Positions 14,598 to 23,338 of a DNA stretch of 64,000 nt are shown here, one piece after another. The DNA is from JAABUE01 sp037440925. GTDB taxonomy: Bacteria > Chloroflexota > Anaerolineae > Anaerolineales > Villigracilaceae. Location of the stretch: the NCBI GenBank assembly GCA_037440925.1, contig JBBITF010000013.1, forward strand, positions 1 through 64,000, written 5' to 3'. The notes below the pieces were generated by a model. That model was not told where the DNA came from. It made no database searches and worked only from the letters and a program-made list of their open reading frames with translations. Positions within the stretch are counted from its first letter, which is position 1; each line of letters opens with the position of its first letter. The position numbers and the translations under genes were made by a program.

Positions 14598-15640
14598 TAC
14601 CGCGTATAGAGCCAGTACAACGGCAGATTGTACACCCGGTCCAACGCCTGCGCCGCGCGCCGCACTTCCCCGCCAAAGCCGCGCTTGAAGCGATAGACGC
14701 CCCATAAGCCGTCGCTGCGCTCGGTGAAATGCGCTTCGAGCGTCTCTTCGTCCACGTCGGGGACGCCCCACAGGTCATATTCTTCCGCGCCGCGGGCGCG
14801 CGCCCAACGCATGGCTTCCCATTGCAGCAGGTAGGTCGGCATGCGGTTGCGCTCCTGGTCGTTGGAGGCGCCGTACACGTACCAGGCGCGCCGTCCGCGC
14901 GCAAAGACCATCAGCGCCGCCAGCGGCTGCCCCTGGTATTCGGCCAGCAACAATTCAGCCATGCCGGTTGGATGGAAGAGTTCGTAAGCGCAGCGATAAT
15001 ACGCCAGGCTGTGGACTCCGAACCCGTCCCGCCGGCCGGTGATTTGCATCATAGCATGAAAAGCGGGCAGGTCGTCCCAGGCGCGCACAGTGACGCCCTT
15101 CTTCTCGGCCAGGCGGATGTTGTAGCGCGTTTTCTGCTTCATGCGCGCCAGCAGGTCATCTTCGCCCCCGCGCAGGTCAACGATGATGGTGCGGGGAGGC
15201 TGGATGTTGTGAGGGGAAGTGCGTAATGCGTGATGCGTAAAACGTAAAACGTAATCCGTAAGGCGTAAAGCGGAAGGTTTGAGTCCCAAAGCAGGGGAAG
15301 CTGTCGCCCAGGCATCCGGTTCGATTTTGAGGAAGATGGCGCGGCGCGCCCGGCAGACCGCATCCACCTCCGCCCAGAACTGCTCGCTGAACATTGATGA
15401 CTGATGACTGATGACTGACGACTGATCGCTGAACGCCGGCTTTGGCAGGTAGGCCAGGGTCAAGCCCAGGGGCAGGGAACGGAACAGAATCTGGCAACCC
15501 GGCCCCTCGTCAGGGACGAGGCGGACGGGGTCCCATCCAAAATCGGATTTGAGTTCGCCCCATTCGCCCGTTTGGAGAAGATGCGCGTTAGGAACGTCCC
15601 TCAAATAATCGTTCCAAGCAGCTAACGAGACTTCAGCCAT
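14579..15640 (-). CDS. FemAB-family aminoacyltransferase (paralogue 2)
   Basis: 353 residues, related to the neighbouring paralogue throughout: LLQTGEWGELKSDFGW, LARMKQKTRYNIRLAEKKG, WYVYGASNDQERNRMPTYLL, EEYDLWGVPDVDEE. Two low-complexity inserts are visible. SDQSSVISHQSSMFSEQ replaces a loop of the first half and is encoded by a 7-bp repeat at 15391-15433. RLTDYVLRFTHHALRT is encoded by a second 7-bp repeat at 15217-15273. Paralogue 1 has different sequence at both sites. The ATG at 15640 has AGG about 7 nt upstream and lies 8 bp after the dehydratase stop; a TTG at 15655 would overlap it. Confidence 0.82.
   Translation of the reverse strand: MAEVSLAAWNDYLRDVPNAHLLQTGEWGELKSDFGWDPVRLVPDEGPGCQILFRSLPLGLTLAYLPKPAFSDQSSVISHQSSMFSEQFWAEVDAVCRARRAIFLKIEPDAWATASPALGLKPSALRLTDYVLRFTHHALRTSPHNIQPPRTIIVDLRGGEDDLLARMKQKTRYNIRLAEKKGVTVRAWDDLPAFHAMMQITGRRDGFGVHSLAYYRCAYELFHPTGMAELLLAEYQGQPLAALMVFARGRRAWYVYGASNDQERNRMPTYLLQWEAMRWARARGAEEYDLWGVPDVDEETLEAHFTERSDGLWGVYRFKRGFGGEVRRAAQALDRVYNLPLYWLYTRYVKREA
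15217..15273. repeat. 7-bp tandem repeat (TGCGTAA)n inside femX paralogue 2
   Basis: Seven degenerate heptamers (TGCGTAA, TGCGTGA, AACGTAA, TCCGTAA, GGCGTAA), in frame with the gene and coding for RLTDYVLRFTHHALRT on the minus strand. Confidence 0.8.
15391..15433. repeat. 7-bp tandem repeat (GACTGAT)n inside femX paralogue 2
   Basis: Five to six units of GACTGAT with drift at the ends. Because 7 is not a multiple of 3, the coded peptide repeats every 7 residues (SSVISHQ). Confidence 0.85.
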
Positions 15641-15647
15641 GCTCTGC

Positions 15648-17537
15648 CTAAACAATTGAGGTTATGTCGGACGGCGGAGCGGAGCAGACAGCGGCGCTAG
15701 GGATGGCTTCATCCAAAGCGCGCAGGATGGCCTTGCCTTCTCCCTGACGGGCAAGGCGTTCAAGACGCTCGACAATCTGGAAAAGCCGCCGACTATCTAC
15801 CTGCTCGTCTTCGTGAGCGCGATAGATTTCCGGGTGAGCGGTGGGCTGAAAATGAGCGCCTTGTTCCCACAAGTCTTCGCTCAGTTTCTCGCCTGGACGG
15901 ATGCCGGTGAAGACGATTTCGATATCGCGGCCTGGCTCCAGCCCCGACAGGCGGATCAAGTCTTCGGCCAAGTCGAGAATGCGCACTTGCTGACCCATGT
16001 CGAGCAGGAACACCTCGCCCCCCTGCCCCATGGCCGAGGCTTGCAAAACCAGGTGAACCGCTTCGGGAATGGTCATAAAGTAGCGGCGCATCTCTGGGTG
16101 CGTGACCTTGACCGGGCCGCCGTCAGCGATCTGCTTCTTAAAAAGCGGCACTACACTGCCGCGGCTGCCCAGCACGTTCCCAAAACGGACAACGCTAAAG
16201 GCGCGCCCGCTGCGCTGAGCGGCATCCAACACGAGCATCTCGGCCAGGCGTTTTGTGGCGCCCATCACATTGACCGGCCGCACGGCCTTATCGGTGGAAA
16301 TCATCACCAGGCGCTCCACTTCCTGCGCCAGGGCTGCTTGGACTACATTGCGTGTGCCTGATACGTTGTTGCTGACTGCATCTTCGATATTGAATTCCAT
16401 AAGAGGGACATGCTTATGCGCTGCCGCGTGGAACAGCACCTGGGGGCGATAAGCGGCCATGACCGCTTGCAAACGCGGCCGGTCGCGCACATCTGCAATA
16501 ACAGGGCGAAGCGGCAAGGAAGGGAAGTCGGCCTGCAATTCTAGCATGGCCTCGAAGATACTGTTTTCGCCATGCCCCAGCAAGACGAGTTCGGTCGGCT
16601 CCCAGCGCGCTGCCTGGCGGCAAATCTCGCGTCCGATAGAGCCGCCGGCCCCAGTGACCAGGATGCGCTTGCCGCGCAAACTGCCGCCCACCAAGCGGTC
16701 GTCAATTTTGGCCGGTTCGCGCCGCAACAGGTCAGTGATGTCCACCTCGCGCAGACGGCTGACGCTCACCTTGCCATCAATCAACTCGTAGATGCCCGGC
16801 ATGGTGCGCGAAGGGATGCCCCTCAAGCGGCAAATATCTGTGACCGTGCGCAGCACTCGGCCGGGGGCGGAGGGAATGGCAATGATAACCTCGTCTACCT
16901 GGCGATTTTCCAGCACGCTCAAAAGATCATCAATCTTTCCAATCACCGGCACCCCATAAATCTCATGGCGCTGCTTGGCAGGGTCATCATCCAGGAAACC
17001 AATGGGAGCGATTTCGCCGTGCGAGGGTTTTTGCAACTCGCGCGCCACCAGCGCGCCCGCATCCCCGGCGCCCACAATGAGGGCCTTGCGCACCTTGCCG
17101 CTACGCCCTGGCCAAGACTGTTCTGCCAGGATGCGCAGCGCAAAACGCGAACCGCCGATCAACACCAACGAAAGGAGCCAGTCAATGCCCAAAGCCGAAC
17201 GCGGCATACCCGGTAACACGCGCCCCGCGCTCAACAACAACAACATCACGCCAGAGGTCAACACTGAAGCAGCCGTCACAGCGGCGGTAATCAAACGCAA
17301 CTCACCCGTGCTGGCATACGCCCACAGGCGACGATACAGCCCAAATGCAAAATAGACCGGCACCTTGACAATCAGCGCCACACCCATCATCACCAGCATA
17401 GCCGGGAAATAATAGGGCAGTTGGGCCACATCCAGGCGCAAGGCAAAACTGCCCATCACCGAGACGATGATGAGCGCCAGGTCACCCAACAGCACAAAAC
17501 GGTTGCGAAGATGCAAGCGAGAAGGAGGAAACATCAT
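15648..17537 (-). CDS. Nucleotide-sugar 4,6-dehydratase, membrane-bound (WbpM/PglF/CapD family)
   Basis: 629 residues: an N-terminal part with four membrane helices (to ~120), a CoA-binding-like Rossmann domain (VGAGDAGALVARELQ), then a short-chain dehydrogenase domain with TGAGGSIGREICRQ near residue 295 and the catalytic STDKAVRPVNVMGATKRLAE near 414, where Met replaces the usual Tyr as in WbpM. It likely makes a UDP-4-keto-6-deoxy-GlcNAc precursor at the membrane for surface polysaccharide or glycoprotein. It is followed 8 bp downstream by femX paralogue 2; a repeat array separates it from the epimerase gene. Confidence 0.9.
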   Translation of the reverse strand: MMFPPSRLHLRNRFVLLGDLALIIVSVMGSFALRLDVAQLPYYFPAMLVMMGVALIVKVPVYFAFGLYRRLWAYASTGELRLITAAVTAASVLTSGVMLLLLSAGRVLPGMPRSALGIDWLLSLVLIGGSRFALRILAEQSWPGRSGKVRKALIVGAGDAGALVARELQKPSHGEIAPIGFLDDDPAKQRHEIYGVPVIGKIDDLLSVLENRQVDEVIIAIPSAPGRVLRTVTDICRLRGIPSRTMPGIYELIDGKVSVSRLREVDITDLLRREPAKIDDRLVGGSLRGKRILVTGAGGSIGREICRQAARWEPTELVLLGHGENSIFEAMLELQADFPSLPLRPVIADVRDRPRLQAVMAAYRPQVLFHAAAHKHVPLMEFNIEDAVSNNVSGTRNVVQAALAQEVERLVMISTDKAVRPVNVMGATKRLAEMLVLDAAQRSGRAFSVVRFGNVLGSRGSVVPLFKKQIADGGPVKVTHPEMRRYFMTIPEAVHLVLQASAMGQGGEVFLLDMGQQVRILDLAEDLIRLSGLEPGRDIEIVFTGIRPGEKLSEDLWEQGAHFQPTAHPEIYRAHEDEQVDSRRLFQIVERLERLARQGEGKAILRALDEAIPSAAVCSAPPSDITSIV

Positions 17538-17561
17538 CAGGAAGGAAGTCAGGGAGAAGAG

Positions 17562-17616
17562 GTAGACAAGTACACAGGTATCAAGTACACAGGTATCAGG
17601 TAAACAGGTATCAAAG
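17562..17616. repeat. Alternating 7/8-bp tandem repeat (CACAGGTA-TCAAGTA)n
   Basis: Three to four units of CACAGGTA alternating with TCAAGTA or TCAGGTA. Lies between the dehydratase start and the epimerase stop codon (17611-17613), which it overlaps. Confidence 0.8.
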
Positions 17617-18564
17617 GTGCGAATGACGCATCCAAGCCACCGTTTCGGCCAGGCCGTCGGTCAGTGACACCCCGGCGCGGAAGCCGATGGTCTGCGCCGT
17701 GAAGTCGGGGCTGCCCACCGAACGGTAGATGTCGCCCGCGCGCGGATCGGTAAAAATCGGTCGAGGGGCGTCCGGGAACAGGCGGTGCAACACTTCCAGC
17801 AAATCGAGCAGGCGCGTCTCCAGGCCGGTACAAACGTTGAAGACCTGGCCCGGCGCGGCGGGATGCTCCGAAGCAATGAGGTTGGCGCGCACCACATCGC
17901 GCACGTTGATCAAGTCGCGCGTCTGGCCGCCATCGCCAAAGACCGTCACCGGTTTACCGTCCAGCAGGCGGTGGATGAAAATCGGCACCGCAGCGGCGTA
18001 CATCGAATCCGGTCGCTGGCGCGGCCCGTAGACATTGAAATAGCGCAGCGCCGCCACCTCCAACCCGAAGGCCTGCGTGTACAACTGGGCGTAAATCTCA
18101 TCGGCGCGTTTCGAGGCGGCATACGGCGAAAGCAAGCGGGCAGGCTCGGTTTCCTGCAAGGGGCAGGCCTCCGAATCGCCATACACGGCCGCGCTCGAAG
18201 CGATGACCACACGCCGCACGCCCGCCTTACGCGCCGCATCAAACAAGGAAACCGTCGCCGCCACGTTGATCTCGAAGCACTCTTGCGGCTTCTCCATCGA
18301 TTCGGGGACGGAAACAAAAGCCGCCTCGTGAAAGACGACCTCCACGCCTTCGAGCGCGGAGGCCACCGCAACCGGATCGCGCACGTCTCCTTCCTGGACC
18401 TGGAAGCGGCTACCGTCAAAACGGCCCGCCAACCCTTCCAGGTTCTCCCGTTTCCCCGTCGAAAAGTTGTCCAGCACGCGCACAAAAGCGCCCTGCTCCA
18501 GCAAAGCATGGACCAGGTGCGAACCAATGAAGCCAGCCCCGCCCGTCACCAGATAACGTTTCAC
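17611..18564 (-). CDS. NAD-dependent nucleotide-sugar epimerase (GalE/WbpP-like)
   Basis: A 317-residue extended short-chain dehydrogenase. The NAD site TGGAGFIGSHLVHALL opens the protein; the catalytic YAASK (about residues 147-151) and SSAAVYGDSEACPLQE are present, as is ALRYFNVYGPRQRPDS. It resembles UDP-glucose or UDP-GlcNAc 4-epimerases; the exact sugar is not readable. The start is GTG at 18564, with AGGT nearby; this begins 2 bp downstream of the transferase stop at 18567. It likely supplies activated sugars to the polysaccharide genes on both sides. Confidence 0.88.
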   Translation of the reverse strand: MKRYLVTGGAGFIGSHLVHALLEQGAFVRVLDNFSTGKRENLEGLAGRFDGSRFQVQEGDVRDPVAVASALEGVEVVFHEAAFVSVPESMEKPQECFEINVAATVSLFDAARKAGVRRVVIASSAAVYGDSEACPLQETEPARLLSPYAASKRADEIYAQLYTQAFGLEVAALRYFNVYGPRQRPDSMYAAAVPIFIHRLLDGKPVTVFGDGGQTRDLINVRDVVRANLIASEHPAAPGQVFNVCTGLETRLLDLLEVLHRLFPDAPRPIFTDPRAGDIYRSVGSPDFTAQTIGFRAGVSLTDGLAETVAWMRHSHL

Positions 18565-18566
18565 AA

Positions 18567-20015
18567 CTACCTGCCTTTACCAGAGAGCATCGTTCCCACC
18601 GTGCGCAGGATGATGTTCAAATCCATGCCCAAGGTGCGATGCTTGATGTAATACAAATCATATTCTAGTTTGACGGCCGTATCTCCTACCGTAGAGACAT
18701 ACCCATAATTGATCTGCGCCCAGCCGGTCACGCCCGGCTTGACCAGCAAACGCGCTCGGTAAAAGGGAATCTGCTTCTGGAAGGTATCCACCAATTCCGG
18801 CCGTTCGGCGCGCGGCCCCACCAGGCTGATCTCACCGGTCAGTACATTCCAAAACTGCGGGAACTCGTCCAGGCGGGTGCGGCGCAAGAAGTTGCCCACC
18901 CGCGTCACGCGCGGATCGTTCTGCTCGGCCAGGCGCGCCTGCCCATCGGCCTCCGCATCCTGGCACATGGTGCGGAACTTATAAATCTTGAAGGTGCGCC
19001 CGCCTTTGCCGGAGCGAATTTGCGAATAGAAAATCGGCAGGCCGGAATCAAGGAGAATAGCCAGCGCCGTAAACGGGAAAATGAGGGCAAAAATCAGCAG
19101 ACCAACCAGGCCGCCCAGAATGTCTACAAGGCGCTTGACCAATAAATAGAACCCGCTCACACGCGCCTGGTCTATAAAAGAGCGAACGACCCAATCCGAC
19201 TCCAGGTGATGAATCGGCACACGTCCGGTCATTTCCTCATACAGCGTTGGCATCCGCGTTACTTCGATGCCCTGCTCCTGGGCATCCAGGATGGTTTGGA
19301 ACGTTTGGCCCTGGATGACGCCGTTTATGGCAACCACAATATCCGAAATATGATACAAGTCAATGAGATCCAACAACTGCGCGCTGCCGCCCAATACCGG
19401 CAGGCCATACACTGATTTGCCCAATTTCTTGGGGTCATCATCTACAAAACCGATAAAGTTGAAAGGTGGGGGATTTAAGGAACGATACACTTCAGCCAGC
19501 GTATGGCCGGCTTTGCCGGCGCCCACAATCAACATGCGGCGCATCTGCCCGGCAGACGTGTAGAACCGAATGTACAGGGAACGCCACAATAAAGTCAGCG
19601 CCGAGGAATAAACCAAAAAAGCGCCCACGCCCACACGCGGCAATCCGCCCGGATCCAAGCGGATGATGAAGACCAGCGAGTATGCCACCAACCCCACAAA
19701 GGCGGCAATGGCCACTCCGCGCAAAGTCTTGCGCCAGTTCGAGGCGGCGCGCGGCTCATATAACTCAATCATTAACAGCAGCCAGGCTATCGGCAAGAAA
19801 TAGAACCAGTATGGTACTTTGATGTTTTGCAGCAGTTGCTCGACGACTTTTGGCTTGATATTGTCGGCCAGCAAAACCAGCCGTGAATACTCCCGCCAGG
19901 TTAACACAGCCGCAAACACCGAAACAACCGACATCAACAGATCGCCGAGAAACAACAAGGTACGATGCTCGCTGGGCCGTAAACGCAGATGAGAAGCGGG
20001 AGAGAGGTTAGCCAT
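18567..20015 (-). CDS. Undecaprenyl-phosphate sugar phosphotransferase (WbaP/WcaJ family)
   Basis: 482 residues. Four N-terminal membrane helices are followed by a Rossmann-like CoA-binding domain (MLIVGAGKAGHTLAEVY, near residue 165), a re-entrant hydrophobic segment (LVKRLVDILGGLVGLLIFA), and the catalytic phosphoglycosyl transferase domain with FKIYKFRTMC, RVTRVGNFLRRTRLDEFPQFWNVL and GPRAERPE. It would move sugar-1-phosphate onto undecaprenyl phosphate, the first committed step of surface-polysaccharide assembly. It overlaps the GT2 gene by 8 nt and runs 2 bp into the gap before the epimerase. Confidence 0.93.
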   Translation of the reverse strand: MANLSPASHLRLRPSEHRTLLFLGDLLMSVVSVFAAVLTWREYSRLVLLADNIKPKVVEQLLQNIKVPYWFYFLPIAWLLLMIELYEPRAASNWRKTLRGVAIAAFVGLVAYSLVFIIRLDPGGLPRVGVGAFLVYSSALTLLWRSLYIRFYTSAGQMRRMLIVGAGKAGHTLAEVYRSLNPPPFNFIGFVDDDPKKLGKSVYGLPVLGGSAQLLDLIDLYHISDIVVAINGVIQGQTFQTILDAQEQGIEVTRMPTLYEEMTGRVPIHHLESDWVVRSFIDQARVSGFYLLVKRLVDILGGLVGLLIFALIFPFTALAILLDSGLPIFYSQIRSGKGGRTFKIYKFRTMCQDAEADGQARLAEQNDPRVTRVGNFLRRTRLDEFPQFWNVLTGEISLVGPRAERPELVDTFQKQIPFYRARLLVKPGVTGWAQINYGYVSTVGDTAVKLEYDLYYIKHRTLGMDLNIILRTVGTMLSGKGR

Positions 20016-21027
20016 GCTTTCGATGCTTTAGGTTCAAGGTCAACATACTCCACAAGAAACTGCCGCCCCAGGCTAAGTGCATGGTTGCAAGGGCAAGCGG
20101 CAGTCCGATGAGCAAAAAAGGTTTGCGCTGGCGGTAGGCTGCGTGCAGGCCCGCCAGGAAGAGAGTGGCGCTGTACAGGGTCAATTCCAACGCCAGCAGC
20201 CAGCCGGCAGGCGGCCACCAGGCGAACGCAACCAAACCAATCAAACTGGCGGCAAAAAGCGGCGGGAGGGCCTGCCGCCAACGTAAGGTCGCCGGGTAGC
20301 GCTGCAACATGCGGAATTTCCAATAGCCATAGCGTGCATATTGGCGCGCCAGGTCGCTCAGGCGAGAGCGAGCATAGTAAACGGAGACAATTGCCGGGTC
20401 CAACCAGATGCGCCCACCCGCGCGGCGGAGGCGGACGTTGAATTCGTAATCCTCGTTTGAGAGCAGGGTTTCGTCTATCCAACCGATCTTATCTACCAAG
20501 GAGCGGCGAAAAGCCCCAAAGGGAACGGTATCCGCTTCTGCGGCTTGTGCATCTGGACGACGGTATCGCGCATCGCCGGCGCCAAACGGATGGGCAGCGG
20601 CGGCGGCAATGGATTGCGCCATCCAGCCCTGGCCGCCTGGCTGGATGTCCCACACGCCGCCCACGTTGTCGCCCAAGCCGGCTTCCAGCGCCTGCAAGGA
20701 ACGCCGCACATAATCGGGATATGGACGCGAATGGGCGTCCATACGAATGATGATTTGACCGCGCGCCGCTCGAATGCCGCAATTGACCGCCGAAGGGATG
20801 GTGCGCGCTGTGTTGTCCACGATGTGCACTTGCAAATCGGGGTGTTCGGCTTGAAAAGCGGCAATCTCGGCTCGCGTGGCGTCCTGCGAAAGGCCGTCGG
20901 CAATGACAACCTCCATCTGCTCACGCGGATAGTCCTGCTGGAGAAGGGCTTCCAGCAGTTTGCGAATGGTCGCCTGTTCGTTGTAGCAAGGGACAATGAT
21001 GGATACAAGTGGCGGCATCGTTTCCAT
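20008..21027 (-). CDS. Glycosyltransferase family 2, ExoA-like
   Basis: A 339-residue GT-A glycosyltransferase: VSIIVPCYNEQATIRKLLEA at the N-terminus, the MDAHSRPYPDY DXD-like site near 115, a catalytic NEDYEFNVRLRRAGGR near 190 and two or three membrane helices at the C-terminus. It resembles succinoglycan ExoA-type enzymes. A TATAAT hexamer lies 13 nt upstream of the ATG (21041-21046), so the mRNA leader would be only about 6 nt. It is the first gene of the polysaccharide operon running leftward to AlaX. Confidence 0.88.
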   Translation of the reverse strand: METMPPLVSIIVPCYNEQATIRKLLEALLQQDYPREQMEVVIADGLSQDATRAEIAAFQAEHPDLQVHIVDNTARTIPSAVNCGIRAARGQIIIRMDAHSRPYPDYVRRSLQALEAGLGDNVGGVWDIQPGGQGWMAQSIAAAAAHPFGAGDARYRRPDAQAAEADTVPFGAFRRSLVDKIGWIDETLLSNEDYEFNVRLRRAGGRIWLDPAIVSVYYARSRLSDLARQYARYGYWKFRMLQRYPATLRWRQALPPLFAASLIGLVAFAWWPPAGWLLALELTLYSATLFLAGLHAAYRQRKPFLLIGLPLALATMHLAWGGSFLWSMLTLNLKHRKHG

Positions 21028-21040
21028 GAACGCAGCCCGT

Positions 21041-21046
21041 ATTATA
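21041..21046 (-). promoter_or_regulatory. -10 hexamer of the polysaccharide operon
   Basis: Perfect TATAAT on the minus strand, 13 nt before the ATG at 21027. The predicted leader would be about 6 nt, with no Shine-Dalgarno sequence visible. No clear -35. Confidence 0.5.
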
Positions 21047-21078
21047 CAGATATATCGCGGAGTACGGAATGCGTAAAG

Positions 21079-22485
21079 TTATTTTCGTCTTACAACCGTG
21101 GTTGCGGTAGACCGGGAAAGCGGCAAATGGACGTAGAATTCCGTCCCCTGCCCCTCCTGGCTGCGGAGGGTAATTCTACCACCATGTGCGGCAATAATCT
21201 CATGCGCAATCGCCAATCCCAAACCAGCGCCACGCTTCTCGCCGCCCGCGCGGGAGGCATCGGCCTGGTAGAATCGTTCGAAGATATGAGGGAGCGCCTG
21301 CGCCGGGATACCCACGCCCGTATCTGCCACGCGCAGGACCAGTTCGGTTCGCTCCAATTGCGCCCCCAACGTCACCTGGCCTCCAGGAGGCGTATGCTTG
21401 AGGGCATTGTCTACCAGGTTGGTCAGCACTTGCGCCAGGCGGTCGCCGTCGGCTGTCAGAGACGGCAAGCCGGGCGGTGCATCTACTTGCAGCCTTACGC
21501 CTGCCTGCTGCGCCTGCAGGGAAAATTTCTCGGCCATGCTGTTTAACAACGCAGTCACATCCAGCGGCTCCATCTTCAAATCTGCGGTGCCGGCGTCCAG
21601 GCGCGCCAGGTCGAGCAGATCCAGCACCATGCGGTACATGCGCGAGGCTTCGGTATAAATCACTTCAGCGGCCTGCGTCCGGCTTTCGGAAGTATCAGCC
21701 GTACCGTCCAGGATGGCCTGGGCAAAGCCTTGGATAGAAGTAAGCGGGGTCTTCAACTCGTGAGATACATTGGCAACAAAGTCGCGCTGGGATTTCTGGC
21801 TGCTCTGCACGCGGGCAATCATGGCGTTGAAGGCGCGCGTCAACTCGCGCACCTCTCGCGGCCCCCCTTCTTCGAGCGGGGGCTGATCGGCAACCGGGAC
21901 ATGCTGCGAGGCGGTCACGATGCGCTGCAAGGGATCGGCCACCCAGCGCGCCATGAGGAACGCCAACGCCAGGGAAAGCAATAAAGCAATGCCGCCGCCT
22001 TGTAGAAAAACGGGCAGCAAGTCATCGCGCAAGAGAGTCAACAACGGCACGCGTAAACGCGGCGCAACCACCAACAAGATAGAACCGTCTTCCAGCGTTT
22101 GGCGAGTGTACAACCACGTCTGCCCGGCTTTATCGCGCAGGACAGGCACCTCGCGCCGCAAGATGGTATCGCGCGGCAGGTCAATGGCCGGTTGGGACGG
22201 GTCGGTATCCTTGAGCAACGAGCCGTGCGGGTCGAACCACAGCAAACGCACGTCGAAGGCTGCCGCAGCGCGTTCCATCGCTTCTGGCAGCGAGCGACCA
22301 AACGACTCGCTGCTCTGGCGTTTAGCGATGGCCGTTTCCACCGTCCGTAAACGCGCTAGCGTTTGACGATAAAGCAACGGATTACGCCACAAATAAATGC
22401 CCAGCGCCAACGCCATCACGCCCAAAGCAAGGGCGATCAACACAGCATAACTCAACCACAGACGGGAACGCAGAGAGGAAAACAT
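21079..22485 (-). CDS. Sensor histidine kinase, PhoR/ResE type
   Basis: 468 residues. Two membrane helices (near 8-30 and 150-175) flank an extracellular sensing region; a HAMP linker follows, then HisKA with FVANVSHELKTPLTSIQGF (His about residue 243), and an ATPase domain with NLVDNALKHTPPGG (N box), VADTGVGIPAQALPHIFERF (G1/F) and GAGLGLAIAHEII (G2). ATG 22485 is chosen, though a GTG at 22494 would give GTGA overlap with the response regulator stop. Its start region and Shine-Dalgarno lie in the G-rich repeat that forms the regulator's tail. Confidence 0.92.
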   Translation of the reverse strand: MFSSLRSRLWLSYAVLIALALGVMALALGIYLWRNPLLYRQTLARLRTVETAIAKRQSSESFGRSLPEAMERAAAAFDVRLLWFDPHGSLLKDTDPSQPAIDLPRDTILRREVPVLRDKAGQTWLYTRQTLEDGSILLVVAPRLRVPLLTLLRDDLLPVFLQGGGIALLLSLALAFLMARWVADPLQRIVTASQHVPVADQPPLEEGGPREVRELTRAFNAMIARVQSSQKSQRDFVANVSHELKTPLTSIQGFAQAILDGTADTSESRTQAAEVIYTEASRMYRMVLDLLDLARLDAGTADLKMEPLDVTALLNSMAEKFSLQAQQAGVRLQVDAPPGLPSLTADGDRLAQVLTNLVDNALKHTPPGGQVTLGAQLERTELVLRVADTGVGIPAQALPHIFERFYQADASRAGGEKRGAGLGLAIAHEIIAAHGGRITLRSQEGQGTEFYVHLPLSRSTATTVVRRK

Positions 22486-22490
22486 CTCCC

Positions 22491-23312
22491 TCACCCCTTT
22501 CCCCCCTCTCCCTGAGGGAGAGGGGATGGGGGTGAGGGCCTTCCCCCCTCTCCCCTCGGAAGAGCGGACGAGGGTGAGGGCCTTCCCCTCTCTCCCCTCG
22601 GAAGAGCGGACGAGGGTGAGGGAACAACCAACTTATATCCCACCCCGGTCACCGTCTCGATCTTCACAGAACCGGCCGCCATCTTCTTGCGCAAATGAGC
22701 AATATGCACATCCACAGTACGAGTCTGGCCGTAAAAGTCGAAGCCCCAGGCCTGTTGAAGCAACTGCTCGCGCGTAAAGACGCGCCCCGGCTGTCCGGCC
22801 AGCGTCAGCAGCAGGTCGAATTCCTGAGCGCGCAGGTCGAGGGTACGACTGCCCAGACGCGCCTCTCGTTGCAGCGGATCAATGACCAGATCGCCCACTG
22901 TCAGGGGCTTTTCTTCTGCTGATGAGTGACGTTCCCGCCGCAGAATAGCCTTGACGCGCGCCACCAGTTCGCGCGGGTTGAACGGCTTGGTCAGATAATC
23001 GTCGGCGCCCAATTCCAGGCCGACAATTTTGTCAATATCATCGTCGCGCGCCGTCAACATCAGGATGGCGACCGGGTCACCCCTGGCGCGCAAACGTCGG
23101 CAGACCTCGAAACCATCCAACTTGGGCAACATCACATCCAGCACGATGAGGGCCGGGCGTTGATCTGCTCCGCCCCTCGGAGACAATGTCGCTTCGAGAG
23201 CCGCTTCCCCATCTCCCACCGCCTGCACACGGAAGCCTTCGCGTTCCAGGTACATGCGCGCTAACTGGACGATGGAGGGTTCGTCGTCTACGAGCAGGAT
23301 AAGTTCGGGCAT
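22491..23312 (-). CDS. OmpR/PhoB-family response regulator with repeat-derived C-terminal tail
   Basis: 273 residues. The receiver has D59 as phosphoacceptor (LIVLDVMLPKLDGFEV) and LTKPF near 112; the winged helix ends at IETVTGVGYKLVV near 230, where PhoB-type proteins normally stop. The following ~43 residues are Pro/Gly/Arg/Ser-rich (PSPSSALPRGERG repeated three times), encoded by a dispersed repeat at 22494-22622. The tail is therefore an add-on. It is paired with the kinase downstream. Control target is unknown; the polysaccharide genes lie next to it. Confidence 0.9.
   Translation of the reverse strand: MPELILLVDDEPSIVQLARMYLEREGFRVQAVGDGEAALEATLSPRGGADQRPALIVLDVMLPKLDGFEVCRRLRARGDPVAILMLTARDDDIDKIVGLELGADDYLTKPFNPRELVARVKAILRRERHSSAEEKPLTVGDLVIDPLQREARLGSRTLDLRAQEFDLLLTLAGQPGRVFTREQLLQQAWGFDFYGQTRTVDVHIAHLRKKMAAGSVKIETVTGVGYKLVVPSPSSALPRGERGRPSPSSALPRGEGGRPSPPSPLPQGEGGKG
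22494..22622. repeat. CTCTCCC-type repeat forming the C-terminus of the response regulator
   Basis: Three units of about 45 bp (CCTTCCCC-CTCTCCC-CTCGGAAGAGCGGACGAGGGTGAGG) are coded in frame. The CCTCTCCC and GGGTGAGGG words are shared with the palindromic family at 49923-50067 and 26607-26676. Confidence 0.8.
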
Positions 23313-23313
23313 T

Positions 23314-23338
23314 TGTGTCAGTGATCAGTAGTGATTAG
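23314..23338. repeat. Short AGTGATC heptamer repeat
   Basis: Three degenerate units (CAGTGAT, CAGTAGT, GATTAGT) between the response regulator start and ridA stop; the same heptamer forms the longer array at 54143-54188. Confidence 0.5.

Noticed and set aside
17785..18651. Plus-strand open frame of 288 codons
   Set aside because: Opposite the epimerase with its TGGAGFIGS and YAASK motifs; no independent support.
20545..21546. Plus-strand open frame of 333 codons
   Set aside because: Antisense to the GT2 and kinase genes, which carry strong family motifs; high GC gives long shadow frames here.
22494..22622. Possible CRISPR array in the GC-rich repeats
   Set aside because: Units are directly adjacent, coding and vary in length; there are no unique spacers and no cas genes.
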